Positions 1-6,396 of a DNA stretch of 9,848 nucleotides are shown piece by piece. Both the position numbers and the translations under genes were made by a program. A model generated the notes under the pieces. It saw only the letters and a list, made by a program, of their open reading frames with translations. It was not told where the DNA came from and ran no database searches. Numbering within the stretch: position 1 is the stretch's first letter; each line of letters starts with the position of its first letter. Source of the DNA: Aurantimonadaceae bacterium (lineage in GTDB: Bacteria; Pseudomonadota; Alphaproteobacteria; Rhizobiales; Rhizobiaceae); NCBI GenBank assembly GCA_003232595.1, contig QIIJ01000353.1, forward strand, positions 1 to 9,848, in the 5' to 3' direction.

Positions 1-56
1 TCGTCACAGGCCATGCGATAGGTTTTTCCATTAATAATGACGGCAACTTGTGGCAT
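1..56 (-). CDS. zapA: Cell division protein ZapA, N-terminal fragment (cut by the left edge)
   Basis: Reading the minus strand from the ATG at 56-54 gives MPQVAVIINGKTYRMACD, then the window ends. This matches the start of alphaproteobacterial ZapA, where a short beta-hairpin (xVxVxINGKxYRMACxxG) opens the protein. ZapA is a small cytoplasmic protein that binds FtsZ and promotes bundling of its filaments at mid-cell. The start is supported by a purine-rich ribosome binding site (AGGGAGAC on the minus strand, about 64-71). The DUF4164 gene lies 32 bp upstream on the same strand, so the two probably form one transcript; this pairing is common in Rhizobiales. Only 18 codons are visible, so the call rests on the N-terminal motif and the neighbour. 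Confidence 0.8.
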   Translation of the reverse strand, partial: MPQVAVIINGKTYRMACD

Positions 57-88
57 GTTTGTCTCCCTGTTGTTCTGTCGGTCTTACG

Positions 89-382
89 TCAACCCGGTTT
101 GGCATCAATGACGGCGCGAATCGATTCCATGGCATCGACCAGCCGGCGGGAGACTTCTTTATTGATACTCTCCAGCCGGGCGCTGCGGGCTTCAGATTTA
201 TCAAGTTTTTCTGCAAGTTGACCTCTGTCGGCATTGACCTGCTGAACTTCTGTTTCTGCATCCTGAATTGCGCGATTGCCATCAAGATAGCCATCTATCG
301 ATGTTTCCAGCGCTGCAAGTGCACCACTAAATCGTGAAAGGGCTTCTTTGGCGCTTGATTCTTTTTTATTTTCAACCGGCAT
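89..382 (-). CDS. DUF4164 family small coiled-coil protein
   Basis: A 97-residue protein, almost entirely charged and alpha-helical, with no membrane segment or signal peptide. Residues about 15-90 show heptad-like spacing of Leu/Ala/Val between Glu, Asp, Lys and Arg, as expected for a coiled coil. Length, composition and position directly upstream of zapA match the DUF4164 family of Rhizobiales. No enzymatic residues are apparent and the biochemical role is unknown; a link to cell division through ZapA is only an inference from co-orientation and the 32-bp spacing. The ATG at 382-380 is preceded by a GAGGCGGAC ribosome binding site on the minus strand. The open frame on the opposite strand here (50-337) is a shadow. 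Confidence 0.8.
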   Translation of the reverse strand: MPVENKKESSAKEALSRFSGALAALETSIDGYLDGNRAIQDAETEVQQVNADRGQLAEKLDKSEARSARLESINKEVSRRLVDAMESIRAVIDAKPG

Positions 383-439
383 AGTCAGTCCGCCTCGTTT
401 GGAAAAGGTATTGCCCCACCCCCATGGAGACCTGTTTGG

Positions 440-454
440 TTAAAAGTTCTCTAA
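440..454. promoter_or_regulatory. CtrA-like box upstream of DUF4164-zapA (tentative)
   Basis: The sequence TTAA-aagttct-CTAA matches the alphaproteobacterial CtrA site TTAA-N7-TTAA at 7 of 8 defined bases. It lies about 60 bp upstream of the DUF4164 start, where a promoter would be expected. CtrA is the master cell-cycle regulator in this class, so control of a zapA operon would make sense. One near-match in an intergenic region can arise by chance. Confidence 0.25.
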
Positions 455-659
455 CTTCCATTTTGAAGATTGTGGAAATACAAGTGAGTCAAAGCATTTA
501 CACGGATAAGATTATGCGATGGACGAAATGGCGGTCAATATCAGGTGTGGATTGCCCACTGTTATTATCAGATTTTATTGTTTGTACAGGATGCAGCGTC
601 AGGTTGAAGGATTTTAATTGCCTCATATTGGCAGTACCGTCGTCGATTGATTTGTAACA

Positions 660-687
660 TTGACTCAGGTGCCGCAAGTGCTATGTG
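660..687 (+). promoter_or_regulatory. Candidate tkt promoter (weak)
   Basis: TTGACT (660-665) and TATGTG (682-687) are separated by 16 bp. The -35 match is good (5 of 6) but the -10 match is poor (3 of 6). If used, transcription would start near 694 and the palindrome at 713-725 would sit just downstream, a place where a bound repressor can block elongation. Confidence 0.25.
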
Positions 688-712
688 TCCCGGGCTTGTT
701 TCAAGATGAACC

Positions 713-725
713 TGACCAAAGGTCA
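713..725. promoter_or_regulatory. Operator-like palindrome TGACC-aaa-GGTCA upstream of tkt
   Basis: A perfect 5+5 bp inverted repeat around AAA, 75 bp upstream of the tkt start. The extended motif TGACCAAAGGTCAAT recurs with one change at 6289-6303 inside a longer inverted repeat between two other genes of this window. Extra half-sites GGTCAAT (533-539) and ATTGACC (739-745) occur in the same intergenic region. The cognate regulator is not identifiable from the sequence. Confidence 0.45.
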
Positions 726-800
726 ATAAAACCGGCTGATTGACCGCATTTTCCCGGTTCCAACTGGCGAATATTAACAGATATCGAAACGCGAGATTCC

Positions 801-2816
801 ATGACTGACCTTGATAAACATCAACTCATGGCAAATGCTATTCGGTTTTTGTCGATAGATGCAGTTCAAAAAGCCAATTCCGGCCATCCCGGCCTGCCCA
901 TGGGGGCAGCTGATATTGCCACCGTTCTTTTCACCCGTTTTATGAAATTTGACCCGACCCGTCCCGACTGGCCGGACCGTGATCGATTCGTTTTGTCCGC
1001 CGGGCATGGTTCCATGTTGTTATACGCTTCGCTCTATCTGTTGGGTTATCCCGATATCGATATTGATGAGATCAAAAATTTCCGGCAACTGGGCGCAAAA
1101 ACCGCCGGCCATCCTGAATATGGTCATGCGGCGGGAATTGAAACCACCACCGGACCACTGGGACAGGGGATTGCCAATGCCGTCGGCATGGCGATGGCCG
1201 AGCGCAAACTTAACACCGAATATGGTAATGATATCGTCAATCACCGTACCTGGTGTCTGGCCGGGGACGGCTGTTTGATGGAAGGCATTTCCCAGGAGGC
1301 TATTTCACTTGCCGGCCATTTGAAACTGAACAAGCTGACCCTGTTCTGGGACAATAACAATATATCTATCGACGGACCAATTTCACTCTCGGATTCAACC
1401 GATCAGATTGCCCGGTTTGAAGCCTCAGGCTGGAATACGATGTCAGTTGATGGCCACAATCCGGAGGCTATTGCCGCTGCGATTGAAAAGGCCGAACAGA
1501 GCGAAGCGCCAACGCTGATTGCCTGCAAGACCCTGATTGGTTTTGGCTCGCCCAACAAGGCTGGAACCAGCAGTGCTCACGGCGCGCCTCTGGGAAATAC
1601 TGAAATCGCGCTTACCCGCAAGGCATTGAACTGGGATGCAGAGCCGTTTGAAATACCATCAAAAATACTGGATTTCTGGCGGCTGGCGGGCTTGCGTTCA
1701 AAAGCGGAGCGCAAAAAATGGGACGCCCGACTTGGTGAGCTGGATACCGACACCAAATATGAGTTTGAACGTCGAATACGCGGTGATCTGCCAAAACGTT
1801 TTGACAAGGCCATCCATGCCTACAAAAAAACACTGGTGGTGGAAATGCCAACGCTTGCGACCAGAAAGGCCTCCCAGGCTGCACTTGAAATTGTCAATGG
1901 TGCACTTGAAGAAACCATTGGTGGATCGGCTGATCTGACCGGTTCAAACAACACCAATACCAGCCAGACCGAGGTAATCACCCCGGAGGATTTTTCAGGA
2001 CGTTTTGTTCATTATGGCATTCGCGAACATGCCATGGCAGCGGCGATGAACGGCATGGCCCTGCACGGGGGGCTTATTCCCTATTCCGGCGGCTTCCTGA
2101 TTTTTGCAGATTATTGCCGCCCTTCCATTCGGCTTGCCGCACTGATGGGCTTGCGCGTTATTCATGTGATGACCCACGATTCAATCGGTCTTGGCGAGGA
2201 CGGTCCAACCCACCAGCCGGTGGAGCACCTGGCATCGCTTCGTGCCATCCCCAATCTCAATGTGCTGCGACCGGCTGATGTGACAGAAACGGCCGAGTGC
2301 TGGCAGATTGCGATTGAATCCAGAGCCACCCCAAGCGTGATTGCCCTGACCCGGCAAAATCTTGCTCCTTTGCGTGACGAATACAACAAGGTCAATCTTT
2401 GTTCACGCGGAGCTTATCAGATTGCCGCCGCCGAGGATGAACCGGTGGTGAGCCTGTTTGCTTCGGGCTCCGAAGTCGGACTTGCTATGGAGGCAAAAGC
2501 ACTGCTGGATAAAGAAGGCTTTCCGACCCGGGTGGTCTCGGTGCCTTCATTTAACCTGTTTGAACAACAAGATGAGGATTATCGCGCCGGTATTATTGGC
2601 AATACACCGGTACGGATTGCCATCGAAGCAGGGATCAGGCAGGGTTGGGAACGCTATATCGGCGAAAGCGGCGTGTTTGTCGGTATGAGCAGTTTTGGTG
2701 CTTCCGGGCCTTACAAGGAGCTTTATGACCATTTTGGCATAACCGCAAACGCTGTGGTTGAAGCCGCCAGACAAAAACTTGCTGAAATCCAGCCCGACGA
2801 TGATTCCCAAGACTGA
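801..2816 (+). CDS. tkt: Transketolase (EC 2.2.1.1)
   Basis: A complete 671-residue transketolase, the usual bacterial length (about 660-670). It moves two-carbon units between ketose and aldose phosphates using thiamine diphosphate, in the pentose phosphate and Calvin-Benson pathways, in the cytoplasm. Visible landmarks in order: SGHPGLPMG (27-35), AGHGS with His69, GPLGQG (118-123), the thiamine-diphosphate motif from GDG (155-157) to DNNN (184-187), AHG with His260, the pyrimidine domain with HYGIREHAM containing the catalytic Glu409, DSIGLGEDGPTHQP with His471 (460-473), and a C-terminal domain from about 545. The ATG at 801 has only a weak ribosome binding site but starts at the conserved N-terminus. 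gap follows 27 bp later on the same strand, so tkt and gap are likely one transcript. All expected catalytic residues are present. Confidence 0.97.
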   Translation: MTDLDKHQLMANAIRFLSIDAVQKANSGHPGLPMGAADIATVLFTRFMKFDPTRPDWPDRDRFVLSAGHGSMLLYASLYLLGYPDIDIDEIKNFRQLGAKTAGHPEYGHAAGIETTTGPLGQGIANAVGMAMAERKLNTEYGNDIVNHRTWCLAGDGCLMEGISQEAISLAGHLKLNKLTLFWDNNNISIDGPISLSDSTDQIARFEASGWNTMSVDGHNPEAIAAAIEKAEQSEAPTLIACKTLIGFGSPNKAGTSSAHGAPLGNTEIALTRKALNWDAEPFEIPSKILDFWRLAGLRSKAERKKWDARLGELDTDTKYEFERRIRGDLPKRFDKAIHAYKKTLVVEMPTLATRKASQAALEIVNGALEETIGGSADLTGSNNTNTSQTEVITPEDFSGRFVHYGIREHAMAAAMNGMALHGGLIPYSGGFLIFADYCRPSIRLAALMGLRVIHVMTHDSIGLGEDGPTHQPVEHLASLRAIPNLNVLRPADVTETAECWQIAIESRATPSVIALTRQNLAPLRDEYNKVNLCSRGAYQIAAAEDEPVVSLFASGSEVGLAMEAKALLDKEGFPTRVVSVPSFNLFEQQDEDYRAGIIGNTPVRIAIEAGIRQGWERYIGESGVFVGMSSFGASGPYKELYDHFGITANAVVEAARQKLAEIQPDDDSQD

Positions 2817-2843
2817 TTATCAGAAATTAAAGAAGGAAATGAC

Positions 2844-3851
2844 ATGACTGTGAAAGTCGCAATCAATGGTTTTGGCCGCATTGGCCGTAATGTGCTTCGG
2901 GCAATTTATGAATCCGGTCGAACCGATATCGATGTTGTTGGCATCAATGATCTTGGTCCGGTTGAAACCAATGCCCACCTGTTGCGCTATGACAGTGTTC
3001 ATGGTCGATTTCCAGGCACTGTTGAAACTACCGAGGATTCTATCGATCTTGGGCGTGGCCCCATCCGGGTAACCGCAATTCGCGATCCGAAAGAGTTGCC
3101 CTGGGGCAAACTGGGTGTGGATATCGCGCTTGAATGCACAGGCATATTCACCGCTCGCGAAAAGGCGGCGATGCATCTTGAGGCAGGTGCCAAACGGGTG
3201 TTGATTTCCGCACCCGGTGCCAATGCCGACAAGACCATTGTTTACGGGGTAAATCACAATGTTCTGACCAGCGATGATCTGGTGGTTTCAAATGCCTCCT
3301 GCACCACCAATTGTCTTTCACCTGTTGCCTTTGTGCTTCACCGCGAGTTTGGCATCGAAAAGGGTTATATGACCACCATTCACGCCTATACCGGGGATCA
3401 GCCAACACTCGATACCATGCACAAGGATCTCTATCGCGGGCGTGCGGCGGCCATGTCGATGATCCCGACCTCAACCGGGGCCGCCAAGGCAGTTGGTCTG
3501 GTATTGCCGGAACTTGCAGGCAAGCTCAACGGCTCTTCAATTCGTGTGCCAACTCCAAATGTGTCTGTAGTAGACCTGAAGTTTATCGCAGGCCGTGATG
3601 TCACTGTCGATGAGGTCAATAATGCAATCAGGACTGCTGCCGAAGGTGAGTTGAAGGGTGTGCTGGACTATGACACGGTCTCAAAGGTTTCGATTGATTT
3701 TAATCACGACCCGCATTCCTCCTGTTTTGCTGCCCAGCAGACCGCCGTCACCGGTGGCAATCTGGTGCGTGTTCTGGCCTGGTACGACAATGAATGGGGC
3801 TTTTCCAACCGCATGTCTGATACGGCTGTTGTGATGGGCAAACTGATATAG
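2844..3851 (+). CDS. gap: Type I glyceraldehyde-3-phosphate dehydrogenase (EC 1.2.1.-)
   Basis: A complete 335-residue GAPDH, which interconverts glyceraldehyde-3-phosphate and 1,3-bisphosphoglycerate with a nicotinamide cofactor. The N-terminal Rossmann fold begins with INGFGRIGR (7-15). The catalytic motif is NASCTTNC with Cys153, followed by the base His180 (TTIHAYTGDQ). PTSTGAAKAVG (208-218), RVPTPNVSVVDL (234-245) and YDNEWGFSNR (314-323) are also canonical. The INDLG segment (35-39) after the second strand is the cofactor-selecting region; I cannot decide between NAD and NADP use. AGAAGGAAAT gives a good ribosome binding site for the ATG at 2844. It is probably co-transcribed with tkt and ends at a strong terminator hairpin at 3872-3903. 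Confidence 0.97.
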   Translation: MTVKVAINGFGRIGRNVLRAIYESGRTDIDVVGINDLGPVETNAHLLRYDSVHGRFPGTVETTEDSIDLGRGPIRVTAIRDPKELPWGKLGVDIALECTGIFTAREKAAMHLEAGAKRVLISAPGANADKTIVYGVNHNVLTSDDLVVSNASCTTNCLSPVAFVLHREFGIEKGYMTTIHAYTGDQPTLDTMHKDLYRGRAAAMSMIPTSTGAAKAVGLVLPELAGKLNGSSIRVPTPNVSVVDLKFIAGRDVTVDEVNNAIRTAAEGELKGVLDYDTVSKVSIDFNHDPHSSCFAAQQTAVTGGNLVRVLAWYDNEWGFSNRMSDTAVVMGKLI

Positions 3852-3871
3852 TCTCGGACTTTGGTTCTATT

Positions 3872-3903
3872 TGTGTGGTGGATTGAATTTCACCACACAT
3901 TTT
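3872..3903 (+). terminator. Rho-independent terminator after gap
   Basis: TGTGTGGTG (3872-3880) pairs perfectly with CACCACACA (3891-3899) around a 10-nt loop and is followed by TTTT. It begins 20 bp after the gap stop codon. The T run is short, but the 9-bp perfect stem in this position makes termination, or at least attenuation, of tkt-gap transcripts likely. It implies that fba has its own promoter. Confidence 0.75.
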
Positions 3904-3912
3904 CGCCCGAAC

Positions 3913-3988
3913 TAAAACGATTAAAATACCAGTTTACCTTATTTGTTAACACCGGATTGAAAAACTCACATGTTTCAAACGATTGAAT
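3913..3988. promoter_or_regulatory. LacI-type operator-like repeats upstream of fba
   Basis: TTCAA-acga-TTGAA (3974-3987) is a 14-bp inverted repeat with a central CG, the usual architecture of LacI/GalR-family operators. Its left half also forms TTGAAA-N10-TTTCAA with 3957-3978. A related, weaker element around the same AAACGATT core lies at 3912-3925. GATTGAA occurs three times (3881, 3955, 3981). In Rhizobiales the LacI-type regulator PckR is known to control central carbon genes; assigning this site to it is inference, since I cannot compare with its measured motif. Confidence 0.4.
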
Positions 3989-3990
3989 TC

Positions 3991-4011
3991 GGTTGCTGTA
4001 TTTCCGCAGCC
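3991..4011 (+). promoter_or_regulatory. Small hairpin in the fba leader
   Basis: GGTTGC (3991-3996) can pair with GCAGCC (4006-4011), with one G-U pair, and is followed by a pyrimidine-rich run (TTTCTCCTTT). It sits 48 bp before the fba start. It could be a weak leader structure or a chance hairpin. Confidence 0.2.
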
Positions 4012-4058
4012 TTTCTCCTTTGGTATGCAGATATTCCACACACCCCGGGAGAACATAG

Positions 4059-5084
4059 ATGAAAGAAAAACTTGAAGATATTGCCAATGCGATGGTGACA
4101 AGCGGTCAGGGAATACTGGCTGCGGATGAGTCCACCGGGACCATTCAAAAACGTTTTGCCTCGATAAACGTCGAAAATACGGAGGAAAACCGCCGCGACT
4201 ACCGCGAAATGCTGTTTCGCTCTGAAAAGGCCATGAATGATTGCATTTCAGGCGTCATCCTGTTTGAGGAAACTCTCTATCAGAAGGCTGCGGATGGAAC
4301 GCCACTAGTTGATGTTATTCGGGCTGCAGGTGCCGTTCCCGGCATCAAGGTCGACAAGGGAGCAAAACCACTGGCCGGGTTTGTAGGCGAAACAGTGACC
4401 GAAGGACTTGATGGGTTGCGGGAGCGTCTGGCGGACTACTATGAGGCTGGCGCACGATTTGCCAAATGGCGGGCAGTGATCAATATCTCTGAAAATGCGC
4501 CCAGTGTCTGCGCCATCAAGGCCAATGCACAGGCGCTGGCCCGTTACGCTGCCCTGTGTCAGGAGGCAGGCATTGTGCCGATTGTTGAGCCTGAGGTGCA
4601 AATGGATGGTGGAGCTGTGCATGACATCGGGCTTTGTGAAATAGCCACACGCAGAGCACTTTCAGCAACATTTGAAGAGCTGAATGATGCCGGGGTAAAA
4701 CTGGAGGGCATGGTGCTGAAGCCCAATATGGTGATTGCGGCTACTGACTGCCCCCATCAGGCAAGTGTTGAGGAAGTGGCGGAACGCACCGTGCGAGTGC
4801 TGAAGGATGTTGTGCCGACAGCAGTGCCTGGAATTGCGTTCCTTTCCGGTGGCCAGTCAGACGAGGCGGCAACGGCTCATTTATCAGCAATGAATGCAGT
4901 GGGCGATTTGCCGTGGCGTCTGACCTATTCCTATGGCCGGGCTCTACAGGCTGCCGCTCTTTCCGCGTGGAAAGGCAAGGCCGAAAATATTGCGGCTGCC
5001 AGTCGCGCTTTCACTCACCGGGCTAAAATGAACTCGCTGGCCACAAGAGGTGGATGGGACAGCAGACAGGAACAGGCGGCCTGA
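4059..5084 (+). CDS. fba: Class I fructose-bisphosphate aldolase (EC 4.1.2.13)
   Basis: A complete 341-residue class I (Schiff-base, metal-independent) aldolase, which reversibly splits fructose-1,6-bisphosphate into dihydroxyacetone phosphate and glyceraldehyde-3-phosphate. Motifs in order: ILAADEST with Asp23 (19-26), KWRAVI with Lys136, VEPEV with Glu178 (176-180), the Schiff-base lysine Lys221 in LKPNM (220-224), LSGGQS (262-267) and the phosphate-binding YSYGRALQ with Arg294 (290-297). The animal-type C-terminal tyrosine tail is absent, as in other bacterial members. The ATG has a clear GGGAGAA ribosome binding site. It is separated from gap by a terminator and a 207-bp spacer, so expression is probably independent of tkt-gap. 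It converges on the SMP-30-like gene, whose original stop lies only 10 bp away. The equivalent rhizobial gene is often called fbaB. Confidence 0.95.
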   Translation: MKEKLEDIANAMVTSGQGILAADESTGTIQKRFASINVENTEENRRDYREMLFRSEKAMNDCISGVILFEETLYQKAADGTPLVDVIRAAGAVPGIKVDKGAKPLAGFVGETVTEGLDGLRERLADYYEAGARFAKWRAVINISENAPSVCAIKANAQALARYAALCQEAGIVPIVEPEVQMDGGAVHDIGLCEIATRRALSATFEELNDAGVKLEGMVLKPNMVIAATDCPHQASVEEVAERTVRVLKDVVPTAVPGIAFLSGGQSDEAATAHLSAMNAVGDLPWRLTYSYGRALQAAALSAWKGKAENIAAASRAFTHRAKMNSLATRGGWDSRQEQAA

Positions 5085-5094
5085 GCCGTCGGTA

Positions 5095-6182
5095 TTACCG
5101 CTTCACCCGCCCAAGCTTCTTTGCGCCAAGGCTGGTCACATATATATACCCATCGGCGCTTTCCACAGCGCCGGTGGTGAGTGCATAAATTTCACCTGAT
5201 GGATCCTGCAATGTCTCGAGCACTTTTCCGTTGGCATCTATATTGACAATGAATCCGTAATTTTCTTGGGACTCATGAATGCGGGCAGGCGCTGGACGAT
5301 TTTTCGGACAAATGGCTGGCCGGCAAGATTGTCCAGATCATCCGAACGGGGACTTGCCAGGCCAAACCAGTAGGTGCCGTTCGAGCCACGGTTGATGTTA
5401 TCTGGAAAGCCCGGGAGATTGTCGATGATAACTTCGCTTTTCCCGGCTTTGTCTCCCTTGAGCCAGAATTTAAGTATTCTGTATTCACCGGTTTCCACCA
5501 CCAGAATGAAGTTTCCCTCGGGGTCGGCGGCAACGCCATTGGCGAAGCTCAGACCATCCATAACAGTGTCGATCTTGCCGGTTGCCGGATCATAACGCAG
5601 CACCCTTCCGTTGGGGCCGTGTTCCATCAAATCCAGCAATGATGACTGGTAGGCGCCGCCACTGGCTTTGGCACCGAATTTTACAGTTGCATCGGAAAAA
5701 TAGATACTGCCATCCGGAGTAATATCGATATCATCCGCAAACGGAATTGGATTGCCGTCGCCGTCTTTGTCAGCAAGCGTTTTTACTTTACCATCGGGCG
5801 ATATTTGCAACAGGCCCACATAGGCGTCGGCAACGATTAAATTTCCGGCCGCATCAAATTCCATGCCGAGTGGTCGCCCGCCGGTTTCCGCAAAGGTCGA
5901 ATATTTGCCGGTTTCAGGGTCAATCCTGATGACCTTTCCTTCTGCAACAGCTGCATAGATTGTGCCATCACTGCCAATTGCAACATCTTCCGGCCCGCTG
6001 TTATTGCCGAGATCAAGCAATTCAACTGCCGCCAGTCTGGTGTTGGGTTTATAGTCTCCCACATAACCTTTGTTTTCTGGTGGCTGCCAGGCAACCGGAT
6101 CAATGGGAACCGGCCAAAACAACAAATAGGCAAAACCAGCAATAAGGATTGCAGCCACGAGTTTGATCAATTTTCCCAGCAT
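5095..6182 (-). pseudogene. SMP-30/gluconolactonase/LRE-like (strictosidine-synthase-like) protein, frameshifted near the C-terminus
   Basis: The intact frame from the ATG at 6182 (ribosome binding site GGGGAC) gives 314 residues ending at a TAG at 5238-5240. Residues 5-23 form a membrane anchor; the rest is a six-bladed beta-propeller with repeated PDG/DPxTG turns. Likely metal ligands are Glu65 (SGPEDVA), Asn215 (FANGVAAD) and Asp261 (GFPDNINR). Family members are calcium-dependent lactonases or esterases; the substrate is unknown. After Phe302 (RLPAF) the last 12 residues look foreign, while the neighbouring frame from 5274 down to a TAA at 5095-5097 encodes the expected ending (NYGFIVNID, LQDPSGEIYALTTGAVE, YVTSLGAKKLGRVKR). 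One missing base near 5275-5277 explains this; restored, the protein would have 362 residues. It may be a real mutation or a sequencing error. Confidence 0.85.
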
Positions 6183-6282
6183 TTATTGTCCCCACAAATT
6201 CAGCATGATAGTTTAGGCATGATGTTCGGCACGATATGGAATCGAACCGATGAGCATCACGAGTTTTGTCATAATTGATTAC

Positions 6283-6307
6283 TTGAATTGACCAAAGGTT
6301 AATTCAA
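6283..6307. promoter_or_regulatory. 25-bp near-perfect inverted repeat, putative operator
   Basis: TTGAATTGACC (6283-6293) and GGTTAATTCAA (6297-6307) are complementary at 10 of 11 positions around AAA. The core TGACCAAAGGTTAAT matches 14 of 15 bases of the site upstream of tkt (713-727). It also fits the T-N11-A pattern of LysR-type sites (6288-6302), which is a loose criterion. Placed between divergent genes and just upstream of a promoter-like sequence, it could control both. Confidence 0.5.
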
Positions 6308-6318
6308 ATTGCTTATGG

Positions 6319-6346
6319 TTGATTTGCACGGGTTGTGGTTTATATA
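6319..6346 (+). promoter_or_regulatory. Candidate promoter of the SGNH hydrolase gene
   Basis: TTGATT (6319-6324) and TATATA (6341-6346) are 16 bp apart and each match the sigma-70 consensus at 4 of 6 positions. Transcription would start near 6353, leaving a leader of about 45 nt before the ATG at 6397. This supports that ATG over the upstream TTG. Confidence 0.35.
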
Positions 6347-6396
6347 GCGACTTGAAGATCGGGCCACTCCGCAACGGTCAAATATCTGAAGTTCTC

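Larger units (their letters stand above)
383..800. other. Divergent intergenic region between DUF4164-zapA and tkt
   Basis: This 418-bp stretch separates divergently transcribed genes and should hold promoters for both directions. I see a TGACC-aaa-GGTCA palindrome (713-725), a CtrA-like TTAA-N7-CTAA box (440-454), a small AAGTT-ctct-AACTT repeat (444-457), GANTC methylation motifs at 486-490, 662-666 and 795-799, and a weak promoter-like pair for tkt (TTGACT 660-665, TATGTG 682-687). The short plus-strand open frame at 424-657 has no ribosome binding site and no recognisable motif, so I do not call it. No structured RNA is evident. Confidence 0.6.
6183..6396. other. Divergent intergenic region between the SMP-30-like and SGNH genes
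   Basis: This 214-bp region holds a 25-bp inverted repeat (6283-6307), a promoter-like pair for the SGNH gene (6319-6346) and three imperfect GCAYGAT elements (6203-6209, 6217-6223, 6229-6235). The reading frame of the SGNH gene stays open back to a TTG at 6319, but the region between 6319 and 6396 looks non-coding. Confidence 0.5.

Noticed and set aside
1..56. 6S RNA gene, often found next to zapA
   Set aside because: It would lie downstream of zapA, beyond the left edge; nothing in 57-800 looks like it.
424..657. A 77-codon plus-strand open frame in the DUF4164-tkt intergenic region
   Set aside because: No ribosome binding site, no recognisable motif, unusual composition, and it covers the expected promoter region.
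2820..3257. A 145-codon minus-strand open frame opposite gap
   Set aside because: It lies antisense to the well-supported gap gene and shows no family resemblance; a shadow frame.
5090..5100. CGGTA-t-TACCG palindrome between fba and the SMP-30-like gene as a bidirectional terminator
   Set aside because: A 1-nt loop cannot form that hairpin well, and no T run follows on either strand.
6325..6340. Sigma-54-like promoter upstream of the SGNH gene
   Set aside because: The TTGCACG stretch lacks the required GG and GC dinucleotides at the right spacing.
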